NCBI GenBank assembly: GCA_020796225.1
Contig: CM036774.1
Location: 25,156,192-25,220,191 of the forward strand
Length of the DNA: 64,000 nucleotides
Direction of reading: 5' to 3'
From: Arion vulgaris
Lineage: Eukaryota > Mollusca > Gastropoda > Stylommatophora > Arionidae
A program made the translations under genes and the position numbers. A model generated the notes under the pieces. The model searched no databases. It was not told the DNA's origin and worked only from the letters and a program-made list of their open reading frames with translations. Positions 50,205 to 61,240 of this stretch are shown here, piece after piece; the stretch's first letter is position 1; the number at the start of each line of letters is the position of its first letter.

Positions 50205-50600
50205 TCATCACACTGTTACCGGGCTGTTGCCCAGTGTTGTTGTTTTCTGTTCTAGTCTTGCGCTGTTCTAGATGTTTGGGCGATATTTATTTTTATTTGT
50301 TGACAGGTCTCTGCTATGCCACCTTTCGCTGCTACATACTTTCCGAAGGCTGGACTAAAAATATCTACTCTTTGTTTCTTGTCCCAAACGGAATGTACGC
50401 CTAAAGCAGTGACAGTAGCAATGTATAACGTGTTAACGCGTCTTTAGCCCACAGAGAAGAGATAATAACAGACGTGTTAATGCGTCTTTAGAAGTGAATG
50501 GGAAAACGTATATATACGTCTTTAGCAGCTAAAGGGTTAAACCATCTTTTTGTACTTCTTCCCTACTGTTCGAAGAAGAAGGACTACATGAAACCCGGAT
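50205..50600 (-). mobile_element. Antisense LINE 3' end carrying a piggyBac-type MITE
   Basis: The LINE end (cactgttaccgggctgttgc, tcttgcgctgttctagatg, ctctgctatgcca) is cut by the MITE and resumes with aaccatctttttgtacttct, as in the uninterrupted copy at 48596-48640. Confidence 0.75.
50321..50540 (+). mobile_element. piggyBac-type MITE, copy 3, left end damaged
   Basis: The element is about 50321-50536, followed by TTAA (50537-50540). The left end lacks TTAACC and begins ctttcgctgctac. Confidence 0.8.
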
Positions 50601-50830
50601 CCTTTACTTGATGATCATAGTTCATAAGTTCATAGTTCATAAGTTCATAAGTTCATAGTTCATAAGTACGGTTCCAACTTCACTACACGCCCTCTCTCCC
50701 TTAAGGAATTTATAATATCAGCCTGGTCCATTGCTCGTCCGCTTTGGACAGCCATACCTGCAAGCCTATCCGCACGTTCATTCCCCTTACACCTGCATGC
50801 CCTGGCACAAAAATAAAACTGATCTTATTT
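50600..50830 (-). mobile_element. Antisense RNase H fragment with GAACTTAT repeats
   Basis: 50625-50670 is a tandem of agttcataagttcat. 50690-50820 in reverse encodes KISFIFVPGHAGVRGNERAD, then RLAGMAVQSGRAMDQADI, the C-terminal RNase H motif (PGHAGVRGNERAD) of a LINE. Confidence 0.75.
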
Positions 50831-51390
50831 TCATAAATAGTTCATAAGTACGGTTCCAACTTCACTGCAACGGGTCACCCCATAATTGCTCCGTTCCTGT
50901 GCCAATGAAAATCACACGAAATGCTAACAACTGTGAAATGTTTCCTGTGTGAACTAATTCCAGAATGAAACAGCCGCGTACCGCCACAAAAAACAACATG
51001 CACCGCATAAATGCATATGGCCGTCGCTAATGTAGCAACACAAAACTGTTCATCACTTGAATTGCAATTCTTGTCGAAGGGAACATCAATCATGACAAAA
51101 TCCAGCTTTCTGCACTGCAATATAACTGCATACGGCAGATTGAGCTTGTTCGTCATAACCGCTGTCCGCCATTTTCTTAATACACACAATAAACGCACGG
51201 TTGACACAGCAAAAGCATTCCATGTAACAGTCATAGCTCACAGCGTTGCTCAAGCACTAACTCAGTAGCTAGGCAAACGAAACCGGAAAATACCCGACCA
51301 AACATGGCGAAAATGCGCTAGCAAAGTCGTGTTCAGAATCAAACAGTTCTGACTCTGAATGGTCCTCCCGCATTCCGCCATTGCTGGCCA
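50826..51390 (-). mobile_element. Family N retroelement, second copy
   Basis: An inverted copy of 2006-2570, from atagttcataagtacggttc to cattccgccattgctgg. The minus-strand frame 50875-51234 (119 residues) is open only in this copy. Confidence 0.75.
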
Positions 51391-51397
51391 GATTTTT

Positions 51398-51592
51398 TCT
51401 TTTTAATTGATGATCTAAAATTACAAGTACCTATGGGGTCGAAGTAAGGCTCACTTGAATGACGAGGGACACTTGTGATAAAGAAAGCAAGCCTTCCCGT
51501 AAAAACCAATCAGAGGTGTTATATTAGGCGACACGACTACGCCAGAATTCATAACGGGGCAAACGAAAAATAAAAACAAAATCTACCTCAGC
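51398..51592 (+). repeat. Family M dispersed repeat
   Basis: The third copy, from aattgatgatctaaaattac to ggggcaaacgaaaaat. Confidence 0.6.
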
Positions 51593-51808
51593 AAACTACC
51601 ACCACAGCCATCAATACTATCACCAAGACCAAAAATTCGCAAATGTTGACTGTAACATAACCATCATTGCGAACCTGAGATAGATATACACGAAGCAGAT
51701 GTGACAGAAGGTATGCAGAGACATCATCTCTTTCGCCAGTCACGTGACAAACAAGGATATATAGATGTATAATTTTTTTTAAATACGCATCCTCATATTC
51801 GGGTCAAG
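51593..51808. other. Nothing recognised
   Basis: No supported feature. Confidence 0.35.
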
Positions 51809-52453
51809 GTTTAGCGCATAGATTCCCAAACTGTGTCGGTCCACCGCCCACTTTCTACGACATAAACTTTGTAACACCCCTCCCCATTGTATCAGTGTAC
51901 CAACGCCCCCATATATACATATATACAGGGTGTTCAAGATTAAAGCAGCCCCATTGACAAATCGAAAGTTGCCAGATAATCTATCGCGTTATGTTTATGT
52001 ACTATTTAAACCGGTTCTGACTAGCTCGTTTTACGTCACATTTGTTCATCGCCCCTTCCGCACTACAATTACATACCGTCACATAACCTTGACCTATACT
52101 ACGTTATAACTGAACCTTCTCATTTTCATACATATATGCCAGATTGACTCCATTCACAGGCTGCCATTATCTTGAACACCCTGTATATATACATGCTCTA
52201 TTTTCACTTTGACAGAAAATTCATATATATTTCTGTCATACATGGTCAATTTTCAAATGATTATATTCATGAAATAGAAAATTGATGGAAAATGGATCGC
52301 ATAAGATGAATTAAAATGCACAATTCAAATTTTTAATGATTATTCAATCGCAAAATCACGAAAAAAAACTCCTCCCAAATGCTTCTGAACTCATTATCGC
52401 CCCTTGGGAAGGTTTCAGCGCCCTCTGGGACTTTTGGAACCCGTGGTTTAGCA
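51809..52453 (+). mobile_element. hAT-type MITE interrupted by a mariner-type MITE
   Basis: The element is 51817-52445, same orientation as 22429-22824. GTTTAGCG and GTTTAGCA flank it. Its AT microsatellite hosts the nested element at 51926-52183. Confidence 0.8.
51924..52185. mobile_element. TA-flanked MITE of mariner type, 258 bp
   Basis: The element is 51926-52183. The left end CAGGGTGTTCAAGAT and right end ATCTTGAACACCCTG form a perfect 15-bp terminal inverted repeat bordered by TA on both sides. No open frame. Confidence 0.82.
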
Positions 52454-52569
52454 TCTATAACAAATTCGTTTATCCTTTTTGGTTCGTTGCCAAAGCTAGG
52501 CCAAAATTCCCTTGTCAATGATAACGCATACAACTACTACAGAAATAACACTTGATACTGTATTGCTCT

Positions 52570-53090
52570 ATTCTAGTCTCATTTAACAATAGGGCCCTTG
52601 CCTAGCCTCGGCATTCTTCAAAATTATTCCAGGTTGTTCCCATCGTGGCCTCTGGAAACATAAGGCCGACTAGCTCAGACAGGAAAACCAACAATTCCTG
52701 TTTAATGGGGCTGGTTTTATAAGTGCTTGATAGACCACTGTAAGGTTTTTTGCAATTTTATCCTATTCTACAAGTCCATGTTTATTCTTTCTTTCTTTTC
52801 TCCATTCCTGTTTGCCTCACAGCGTCAGGTCAATAAGAGATTTCTAAAACGAGCCCTTGTGTGCGGTTCGTAGATAGTGTCTTTCGTCGCCTCTGTTATC
52901 TCTGAGGTCCATCTTTTGCGTGACATGCCTTTTGCTTTGTACCCATTGTATCGGAGCAGCATTGCTCTTTGCAGTGAACTGTCTGTTGGCAATCTGCTTA
53001 CGTAGCCGAGCCATTTAATTTGTTTTTTCTTGATGAAGTCTAGTACTGATGTTGTACCCATTTTTTCCTGATGTCTTTTTTATTTATTGT
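52570..53090. repeat. Family K fragment then antisense LINE end
   Basis: 52640-52795 is family K (gactagctcagacaggaaaa, gcttgatagaccactgtaag). 52800-53085 in reverse encodes MGTTSVLDFIKKKQIKWLGY, then SRKRWTSEITEATKDTIYEP, the LINE family of 10368-10800. Confidence 0.75.
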
Positions 53091-54045
53091 CCATGTTTAT
53101 TTATTGACGAAAACATATTTTTTTTTCTTTCGTCCGCTTTCAACTCAGACGAAGTTTCATCTCTGAAACTGATTTTACCGTGAAAATCTGTTTTCCAATT
53201 TCTTACAATGGCAGCAGCGTGCACATTGTAAATTACTTTACACTGGCAGCCGTGTGCTCAATGTACTCGTAATTAGTATTCCCTCGCCATACAGGCAGAT
53301 TTCTCCGACTTCAGAGGTACTCACGTTATCGTCCTGAGTAAGACCAGGGACTCAACAAATGCCGGACAGTGCCGGGGGGGCGTTTGTCAGGATGGCGGTG
53401 GTTAGTCAGGATGGCTCGATTGTGTTGAAGGGTGTAGTTTGGTAATGTTGTTATAGCATTGATGGTATTCTGTTATTGTAGTTATTGCTTTGATAATACA
53501 GCACAAGTAATAAACAGAGGCATTCTGTAAGTTCCATATCTTCTTTATTGATGTTGATACATGGGAGGCACAACAAAAATACGTCCTGTCCATCGTCGTG
53601 CCTAATGTTTTCTCTATTGTTGCTAACTCGTCACTCTCTAACTACGCAAAACGTCATTGTCTCGTTTTAGTGTTGCCATCTGTTTAGAGAGTGCAAACAC
53701 TAAGTCTCTACAAATATTATATATATCCTACCAACTACTATAAACTTATAAACTAAAGCTACTTGTCTGTTCCTCAGCTGCCACCTGGGGGGACTGGCTA
53801 TCCACTACAGTTCCTTGAATTTTACCTTAGCTCGCCGACCTTTCGTTATCGGGGGGCCACGTTCCCATCTGTTACACCAGAGATAATGCTTCTCAGTGGA
53901 CTTTAAGATTGAGTGATTGTGTCAACAGAACAAAGCAAAAACAAACTTAATAGTCAATAAGCAGAACATACGACTTTTTTCAATTTTTTTGGTTTATTCA
54001 AAATTGGAAGTTATTGGTTACTGGACTGGTTATTGTTTATTGTTT
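53091..54045. other. Mostly unrecognised
   Basis: 53690-53760 matches 44600-44640 in reverse (gtgcaaacactaagtctcta). A T/A-rich stretch and a run of seven or eight G (53371-53378) are present. No gene was seen. Confidence 0.4.
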
Positions 54046-54800
54046 ACTAAACTGACGTCATTGCACTCCGGGCAGACCCATAGGTGCTCAGTCTCCCTCA
54101 ACAGATATCGAAGAGTTTGCATACTGATGGTTCCCGTGGCTCGCTGATTAAACACACCTCTCACTCTGCCCCTCAGGCATCCAGTTCGACTTGTCCAAAC
54201 TGCTTAAATCGCTTGATCCATTCAACATCTATTTTAGTGTCCTCATCCAACAGACACTCGCGAAAAAACTGAAGAACTGAAATGGCTTCATTGTAGTCCA
54301 GGAGTCTTATAGGTTCTCAGTCTTCCCCAATAGATGTTGAAGGGTATGCATGCTGATGGTACCAGTGGCTCGCTGGTTAAACACACTTTGACACTGCCAT
54401 TAAGCAATCCAGTTCTACGTGTACAACAGTAACTCCAAACTCCGGTTAAAATCGCTGGATCGATGCAACATCTATTTTAGTGTCTTCATCCAACGGGCAG
54501 TCGCGAAGAGACCGAAAAACATTCCCCTTATCCATCTTCAACTCACCGACAATCAATGCTGTTGACGCAAGTCTGTCCGCTCATTACCGCAAACACCCGC
54601 ATGCCCAGGACAGTAGATTCCCATACGCCTCTGGAGATTAGATTGTTATTGGTTATTAGTTACTAAACTGACGTCATTGCACTCCGGGCAGACCCATAGG
54701 TGCTCAGTCTCCCCAACAGATATCGAAGAGTATGCATACTGATGGTTCCTGTGGCTCGCTGATTAAACACACCTCTCACTCTGCCTCTCAGGCTATTATA
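54046..54800 (-). mobile_element. Antisense RNase H-type LINE with repeated blocks
   Basis: A block with ctgacgtcattgcactccgg, gcagacccataggtgctcag and gctcgctgattaaacacacc occurs at 54052-54180 and 54665-54795, with a diverged one at 54300-54420. 54545-54640 in reverse gives YCPGHAGVCGNER-like RNase H text. All copies are degraded. Confidence 0.65.
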
Positions 54801-55170
54801 TGGAGATTAGAAATTTCGATATACGACATACACTCATACCATTCAAAATTGGAAGACAAATAATACAGGGGTTTGGTCACCTATTGAGAATGGAACCAGA
54901 TTTACTACCATCACGAGCTATAACACTCAACAATATGGCCTGAGGACACGAGTAAGACCTCAGATGACTTGGTCATTTGTGTAGGACGGATGATGGACAG
55001 ATGATAAGAAGATCTTGAAAATAGAGTTGGTATCCCAAAAAAGAACTGAGGGTCAACCTTACTTTCTCTACAATGATGTATACCAAAAAAATGATGCACT
55101 AAAGGCTCTTGACAAGAATACATCAAACTGGGAGGAGATTGCCAGAGATAAGTCAAACTGAAGGAAGGCT
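54801..55170 (+). mobile_element. LINE C-terminal fragment
   Basis: Frames give FKIGRQIIQGFGHLLRMEPD, LLPSRAITLNNMA, and later VSQKRTEGQPYFLYNDVYQK-like and LDKNTSNWEEIARDKSN, followed by a stop. Several frameshifts occur. Confidence 0.72.
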
Positions 55171-55186
55171 TAAGGCACTTGTCTCG

Positions 55187-55485
55187 CCCGCCTGCCCAGC
55201 GTGTTCGTAGCGCGTTGGACTACGGGTGACAAGTCCTCTGTGAGTGCGGGTTCAACTCCGCGGACTGGCAGAAAAGCCACAGGTTCCCCATATTTACGGT
55301 GTTCGTGGCACCGAGCCGAAGGTTACGATGTCCATGACACCGAGCCGAAGAGCTTTCAGCTCAAGTGCTACTGGATCGAAAAAAAGCTCTACCTCAGTCG
55401 CGTCTTACGACATGCCTTGTTGGTGGCAGTCTTACTATTCTTTGCTCCCCTTGCGAGCTCCAACAACAGACGGGCGAGAGCTATT
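55187..55485 (+). repeat. SINE-B copy joined to antisense family E fragment
   Basis: SINE-B at 55187-55385, followed at 55390-55485 by the antisense head half of family E (cttactattctttgctcccc). It is the same arrangement as at 27949-28292, but without a visible target duplication. Confidence 0.75.
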
Positions 55486-56004
55486 ACTGTTTTATGTGAA
55501 TTTGGTCTTCTCCGTTTTCGAGGTGTAAAATACCTACTAAATTGTCTTATTAACCCTATCTCTCTCCACTCCCCCACCCCAACCACCCCTTCCCATTTCT
55601 CACTTCGCACCCCCCATAGTTTCTTATTCTTCCCATCTTCATAATTCCCGTATTCTTTGCTTCATAATTTCTCAATTTGTATGCAACTTCATAGTTCGTG
55701 ATTCATTGAATCCCTAAAGTTTCTCCCATTATTTTCTTCCCTTACTTCCCTATTCGTTGGATATCTATATCTCCCCGTTTACGGTACGGCAAAACCATCC
55801 CTGGGAATTTGATTCATTTTCAAGAAATAGATCTAATTTTTGAGAAAGACGAAAGTATTTGCATAAAGTCTGGTAAATAGAAAATATTACACACTTGAAT
55901 TTCTGGGAAATCACAAGCATACAAACAAGACAAAAAATCTATGTTGAAATCGTATGCACAAGCAACAAAAATAAGGGGAAAACCTGACATGAATTGATTA
56001 TAAA
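55486..56004. other. Pyrimidine-rich, nothing recognised
   Basis: 55550-55760 is rich in C and T. The frame 55201-55644 runs out of SINE-B and is not a gene. Confidence 0.4.
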
Positions 56005-56205
56005 TTTGTCTTCTTTCGATCATCTTTCAGCTCCCAACAGAGCACAGGTCTTTAACAAACTTCCTCCAGTCCTTCCTCTTTCTTGTCATCCCTTCCAATT
56101 CTTTCCACGTCTTGTTTATCCTTTTAATATCAATCTCCAGCTTTCTTCTCCAGGTATTTCTAGGCCTTCCATTAGACCTCTTTCCCTGCGGGTATCAAAA
56201 CAATG
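56005..56205 (-). mobile_element. Antisense LINE 3' end
   Basis: The reverse of the 3' region shared with 35940-36140 (ctcccaacagagcacaggtc, ccttcctctttcttgtcatc). Confidence 0.7.
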
Positions 56206-56445
56206 CTTGCGGGCGCTGTGTGTTGCCGAGGCTCGCAGGAAGCGCAAAGGACGGTAACAATGGTGACCTACACGAAATGTCGTAAGATGCCACTAATGCA
56301 GGGGCCGGCTCGTGTGCTGTCAGAACTCGAAAGGGGAGAAAGGAATATGCAGCAAAGTGTACCTGCCAAGCATGTCGTAATAGGCGATTAAAGAGGGTAT
56401 GTCGTGTGGCTGGCTACCTCACCCCGTAGAAAAGATGAACTATAA
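56206..56445 (+). repeat. Two E/F-type heads in tandem
   Basis: Both parts contain the shared module (cacgaaatgtcgtaagatgc at 56271; gcatgtcgtaataggcgatt at 56369). The second is followed by gtggctggctacctcacccc, as in the LINE-linked head at 58235. Confidence 0.55.
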
Positions 56446-56540
56446 AAAGCCAACATGATTATAAATTGATCAATGAATATTTGTTTGTGCGGTTACGTAG
56501 ATAGTTAACAACGTATGACAAACAGACCAGGATATGACAT
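56446..56540. other. Nothing recognised
   Basis: A short gene-free spacer before the pyrimidine minisatellite. Confidence 0.3.
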
Positions 56541-56544
56541 TGCA

Positions 56545-57030
56545 GGATGCTTTCATCTATCTCTCCTCTCTCTCGCCTCTTTGTCATCTCTATCACCCTG
56601 TCCTGTCTATCTCTCTGTCCTGTCTATCTCTCTCTGCCCTCTCATCTCTCTCCCCTCTATCTCTCTGTCATCTCTATCTCCTGTCCTGTCTATCTCTGCC
56701 CTCTCTATCTCTCTCTGTCATCTCTATCTCCCTGTCCTCTCTATCCCCTTCTCCCTCTCTACTCTCTCTGTCATCTCTATCTCTCTCTGCCCTCTCTATC
56801 TCTCTGTCATCTCTATCTCTCTGTCATCTCTATCTCTCTCTGTTCTCTCTATCTCTGCCCTCTCTATCTCTCTCTGCCCTCTCTATCTCTGCCCTCTCTA
56901 TCTCTCTCTGCCCTCTCTGCCCTCTCTATCTCTCTCTGCCCTCTCTATCTCTCTCTCTGCCCTCTCTATCTGCCCTCTCTCTCTCTCTCTGCCCCCTCTC
57001 TCTGCCTTTCTTTTTTCTGCGCTGTATAAA
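56545..57030 (+). repeat. CT-rich minisatellite
   Basis: Irregular repeats of ctctctatctctctgtcatc and ctctctgccctctctatctc. The three open frames over it are repeat artefacts, rich in Ser/Leu. Confidence 0.9.
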
Positions 57031-57206
57031 ATAACAACTGTCTCCCAGGAAAATGTTAATTGCTGTTCGTCTCAAACATTGACAACATCGGCGTCTCGTA
57101 TGTATTTTCTCATCTTCAGAATGGACGCGGATGTGAATATGTAGTATTTTTGCGTTCAATCTTATCGGTTAGTGCTTACTGAATCGGTTAGTGCTTACTG
57201 AACTCG
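57031..57206. other. Nothing recognised except a short duplication
   Basis: atcggttagtgcttactgaa occurs twice (57165 and 57183). Confidence 0.4.
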
Positions 57207-57640
57207 TCGTGTGTGTTACTGGGGCTAGCAACGGGAGCATAAAAATAACACTGTGACCTAGAAGGCATCTGTCGTAAGAGGCGACGGGGACTAGGAAGCT
57301 ACCGTAGTAAATAAAAAGCGTTGCAGAAGTCGGATGTGCTGGCCTACTTGTTGACACATAACTGGCACAACGTACAATCGTTCTTAGGCTCGGATCACAT
57401 ATACATCATAAAGAGTGGTTAATATGGAGCGGTCGAAGAAAGAGAAGAGATGGGGAAAAGTGGTGAACAACTGTTGAGGCACTATGCTCCACAAGGAGCG
57501 GGGAGGAATAATGATGATGAAGGATAGAAACCGGATGTGCTGGTTTACGGGTCTTTAGGCGTCGAACTGGCACAACGAACTCACGTTTTAATGCACAAAT
57601 CACACACAGACCACAAAGAGTGATTTAACAAGTAGTTTAT
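57207..57640 (+). repeat. Family E copy and a diverged E-like copy
   Basis: 57207-57445 is a full E copy with a cgaagaaagaag end. 57500-57640 repeats the second half (ggatgtgctggtttacgg, cacaaagagtgatttaacaa) and is cut by the MITE. Confidence 0.72.
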
Positions 57641-57866
57641 TAACCCTTTAACTGCTAAGGACGTATATATACGTTTTTCCCATTCACTTCTAAAGACGTA
57701 TTAACACGTCTGTTGTTATCTCTCCTCTGTGGGCTGAAGACGTGTTAACACGTTATACTTTGCTACTGTCACTGCTATAGGTGTACATTCACGTTTGTGA
57801 CATAGAAACAAAGAGTAGCTATTTTTAGCCCAGCCTTCGGAAAGTATGTAGCAGCGAAAGGGTTAA
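57640..57866 (-). mobile_element. piggyBac-type MITE, copy 4
   Basis: The element is 57644-57862 (219 bp) in reverse orientation, with TTAA at 57640-57643 and 57863-57866. The ends and internal palindromes are as in copy 1. The interrupted repeat resumes as gaacgaaagaagaagatgaa. Confidence 0.87.
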
Positions 57867-57890
57867 GAACGAAAGAAGAAGATGAAGAAG

Positions 57891-58230
57891 AAGAATCGAA
57901 GTTATATAAGTAAAACTAGACAGCAGTACAACTTGCAAAAACATGTAAATACACGATGTTTTTGTTTCTAAAATGTGTACAAACAAGTTTGTGATCAATC
58001 AATAAGGAGGCGTGGCAAACGATACGTCATATGACAAGATCACATGTTTAAATGTCACGTGAAGGCTGATGCTATGCTGGAATAATATGTAGTACAAGAC
58101 AAGTACGGAGCCGTGCTGTTATTTTAACGAGTATGTAAGAATTCTACGTATCATCATCATCATCTAGTAGCGTGTCCTTGTGCAGAATGTTACCGCTATG
58201 ACAGAGCTGAATTTCTCTAGATCATACACC
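57891..58230. other. Nothing recognised
   Basis: No supported feature. Confidence 0.35.
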
Positions 58231-58234
58231 GAAT

Positions 58235-58385
58235 GTACGTCCAAGTGACTACCGGGGCCCACATTAGGCGCGTAAAGAATAGAACCACTGTTACCTGGCA
58301 TGCATGTCGTAAGAGACGTCTAAGAAGGTTGAGGTGGGGCTAACTACCCACACCGTGAAAAACACTAGATAGCTACAGAAACCAC
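58235..58385 (+). repeat. E/F-type head directly 5' of the RNase H LINE
   Basis: Contains ctaccggggcccacattagg, gtaaagaatagaaccactgt and tacctggcatgcatgtcgta, then gtggggctaactacccacac and agctacagaaaccacaac. It could be the LINE's own 5' end joined by internal deletion, or a neighbouring SINE-F. Confidence 0.6.
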
Positions 58386-60705
58386 AACAAGAGAATTCAT
58401 TCCCAATAGCACAGAGTCTTCTACTCCAGATTTTTAACAATAGTTGGAGACAGGGGAGAGTCCCAGACATCTGGAAAATGCCACAATCCACCCAATTTTC
58501 AAAAGTGGAAAAGACAAAAAGGATCCGCAGAGCTACAGACCTATAAGTTTGCTAAGTTGCACTGCAAAACTGCTGGAGAGAGTGATAACCACTAGACTCC
58601 AGTGGTTTTAGAATCCAACCATAAACGGGATCCAGCCCAGACAGGCTACAGGCAGCATAGAAGCACTGATGACCAAGTGGCATACCTTGCACAGGACATA
58701 GAAAATGGCTTCCAAGAAAAGAAGAAAAACCTCACAGTGTTCTTCGACATGTCTAAGGCCTTCGACAAAGTCTTGAAAGATGGTTTGCTACTCAAGCTCT
58801 TACGCAGTGGAATACGGGGTAGAATGTACTATTGGATAAAGACTTTCTTACCCATAGACAAGCATCTGTAAAATTGGATGGAGTGCACAGTCCCAGATTC
58901 AAATTAAGAGCAGGAGTCCCACAGGGCAGCGTACTGTCCCCATTGCTTTTCCTGGTATATATTAATGATCTGTCACAAACTCTGCCCAGACATGTATCAC
59001 ACTCTCTCCATGCTGATGATCTAGCTTTGTGGTACACCTCCGAGTTTCTGGGTCCTGCCATCTTTAAACTCCAGGCCAGCCTGAACAGCGTCATAATGTG
59101 GGCAAGTAAATGGGGTCTAGAAATAAACCGGAGCAAAACTATAGCAACGCTTTCTCATTGTCAACAAAGGAAGAACACTTCAGACTGAAATTTAACGATG
59201 ATATCGTTCCCGTTCCCATACTCCAACCTTTTTGGGAGTTAGCTTGACAGTCGTCTGACATGGAAACATCACATAATGGAAACAAACAGAAAGGCTATGA
59301 GGAAACAAAGTGTGATGCGGAAGCTGGCTGGAACTACCTGGGAGCTGATATTCGAATCCTGAGTCAGGTGTACACTGGCGCAGTTAGACCGACCTCGAAT
59401 ATGCATCATCGACATGGATATCAGCAGCCCATTCAAACAAATCGATACTGGAAAAACACAAAACAGGTGTCTGCGTACTATTTTGGGAGCCATGAAATCT
59501 ACACCAATTGTAGAAATGGAAAAGGCAGCCAACATCCAGCCCTTGGAAGACAGAAGAAGGAGAAAAGTGATTCTACAGACTGAAAGGATCAAAAGAATGC
59601 CTCACCATCCACTGCATGAAAAATGGCGGCTAGAACAAAGAACAGACTAAAGCGTACAAGTCTAAACCACAAAGCAAAAGAAATAGGAAAGTCATACTTG
59701 GAACTACTAAATCATAATTCTATACCTGAAGAATTGCTTTTGATCACTGGGAACCAGACTCAGTACCACTAAACTTCTCAACCTCCATCCCTAAATTATT
59801 AAGCAAAGATGCCGAGCCTAATCTAGTGAAAAAGCAATTACAATGGAACATCTCCATTACATGTTTCCCGAAGACAGCTGGATAAGAATTTACACAGATG
59901 GATCGGCAATGGAGGCAACCATGAACGGTGGAGCAGGAGTGTACATTAGGTACCCAGATGCTACCACTGTGTCTCTAGCGGCTCCTACTGGAATAATATG
60001 TTCCAACTACAAAGCAGAACTCATAGCCCTTCTGATGGCAGCACAGCACATGAATAAGCTGCAAGCAGCTGCAAGCAAGATGGTATTTCTTACAGACTCA
60101 TTGTCAGCTATACAAGCCCTGGAGGCTAAATCCACTGACAGCACAGTACAAAAACTACAAAGAGAACTTGCTCAGCTTTCAGAAAAGGCAGAAATTCACT
60201 TGCAGTGGATTCCATTTCACTGTGGCATTGCAGGCAATGAGAGTGCTGATGTCTTAGCTAAGGAGGGCAGTGCCAAAGAGCAAATTTACCAACCCTTGTC
60301 TTTTCAAGAGGTCAACACCCTCATACAGAGAAAATCTGCAGTAGACTGGAAGACAAGCACTGGATATGATTATGGAAAAGACTCCTCAAAGACCTAAGCA
60401 GAACAGACCAGGTCATTATATTTCGACTACGCACCGGACACTGCAGACTCAACAAACACTTATACAGACTAGGGAAAAAGTCAAACAGTCTCTACCAGTG
60501 TCAGCAGGCAGAACAGACACCAGAGCATATCCTGCAAGACTGTCCTCTTCTGTGTGAGCTGAGAAGCAACATGTGGCCACACCCAGTCGACCTGAAAACT
60601 AAGCTTTGGGAAACCTGACAGACCTGAAGCTGTCTGCCCAGTTGTGGTCCACAGTAAATTAAGCGCATGACCAGAGATCGCTGAAGAAGAAGAAGAAGAA
60701 TTCAT
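58386..60705 (+). mobile_element. RNase H-bearing LINE, 5' truncated or internally deleted
   Basis: The domains in order: N-terminal to the palm (SYRPISLLSCTAKLLERV at 58530), palm motif A (FFDMSKAFDKV at 58742), motif B (GVPQGSVLSPLLFLVYINDL at 58914), motif C as HADDLALW with HADD at 59009-59020, thumb, RNase H (59843-60397) and a zinc-knuckle-like C-terminus (CQQAEQTPEHILQDCPLL at 60490-60545). The tail is GAAGAAGAAGAAGAAGAA. There are stops near 58610 and 59190 and frameshifts at 58660, 58870 and later, so it is inactive. An RNase H domain places it near the I superfamily. The endonuclease domain is absent. Confidence 0.92.
59843..60397 (+). pseudogene. Intact RNase H domain within the LINE
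   Basis: An uninterrupted frame of 184 residues. The four acidic catalytic positions are all present: Asp19 in IYTDGSA, Glu59 in YKAELIAL, Asp85 in FLTDSLSAI and Asp136 in GNESADVLAKEG, with His126 in WIPFHCGIAGN. This would be part of the LINE ORF2 polyprotein, not a separate gene. The upstream reverse transcriptase is frame-broken. Confidence 0.85.
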
Positions 60706-60965
60706 AGCTTGCCACTCGAGGAAGAAAAAGGACCCCCACAAGGAAAGACTCATGAAGCGATCTGATGAAATTCGAAAGGAAATCGGGCTGCAGACTCACC
60801 TTCTTTCAACCCGAAAAATCTCCAGGATTGGCACCTGGAATGTCCGCACCATGTTTGAAACTGGGAAGAAGAAGAAGTGGAAGCAGGAGGAATAAATAAA
60901 GTTAAACTTTACATAAAACCAGGATAGATGTGGGGAGGGGGAATACAAGTTACGGTTGAAATAGT
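60706..60965 (+). mobile_element. LINE fragment with start of an AP endonuclease
   Basis: It encodes ISRIGTWNVRTMFETGK (60817-60868), the first conserved block of APE-type LINE endonucleases (TWNVRTM), and then breaks down into GAAGAAG. It does not belong to the LINE just upstream, since it follows that element's tail. Confidence 0.7.
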
Positions 60966-61240
60966 CTTCTTCTTCAACCTTGGCCCCTAGGAAGCATAGG
61001 TCCGCAACCAAGGCCTTCCAAGCCCGCCTATTCCAATGACATCTTTTCCAGATCGCTCCACTCTCTCCCCATTTTCTTGTATTTCGTCTCCAACTCCCGT
61101 CTCCATGTGTTTTTGTGTCCACCTCTATTACTCTGCGGGTTCCATCGGAGAGCCTGTCTCGTGATGCTGTCGGGGGTGTCATCATTGTGTATCCTATCCA
61201 TGGCCACCTTCTGCCCCTATCTCTTGTTGCAGACGGTACT
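60966..61240 (-). mobile_element. Antisense LINE 3' end
   Basis: The minus-strand frame 60796-61185 contains GYTMMTPPTASRDRLSDGTR, RNTRKWGESGAIWKRCHWNR and RAWKALVADLCFLGAKVEEE. Confidence 0.75.

Noticed and set aside
50875..51234. 119-residue minus-strand protein
   Set aside because: The frame is lost in the second copy of family N (2006-2570), so it is not conserved coding.
56515..57144. Serine/leucine-rich proteins in three frames
   Set aside because: They are translations of a CT-rich minisatellite.
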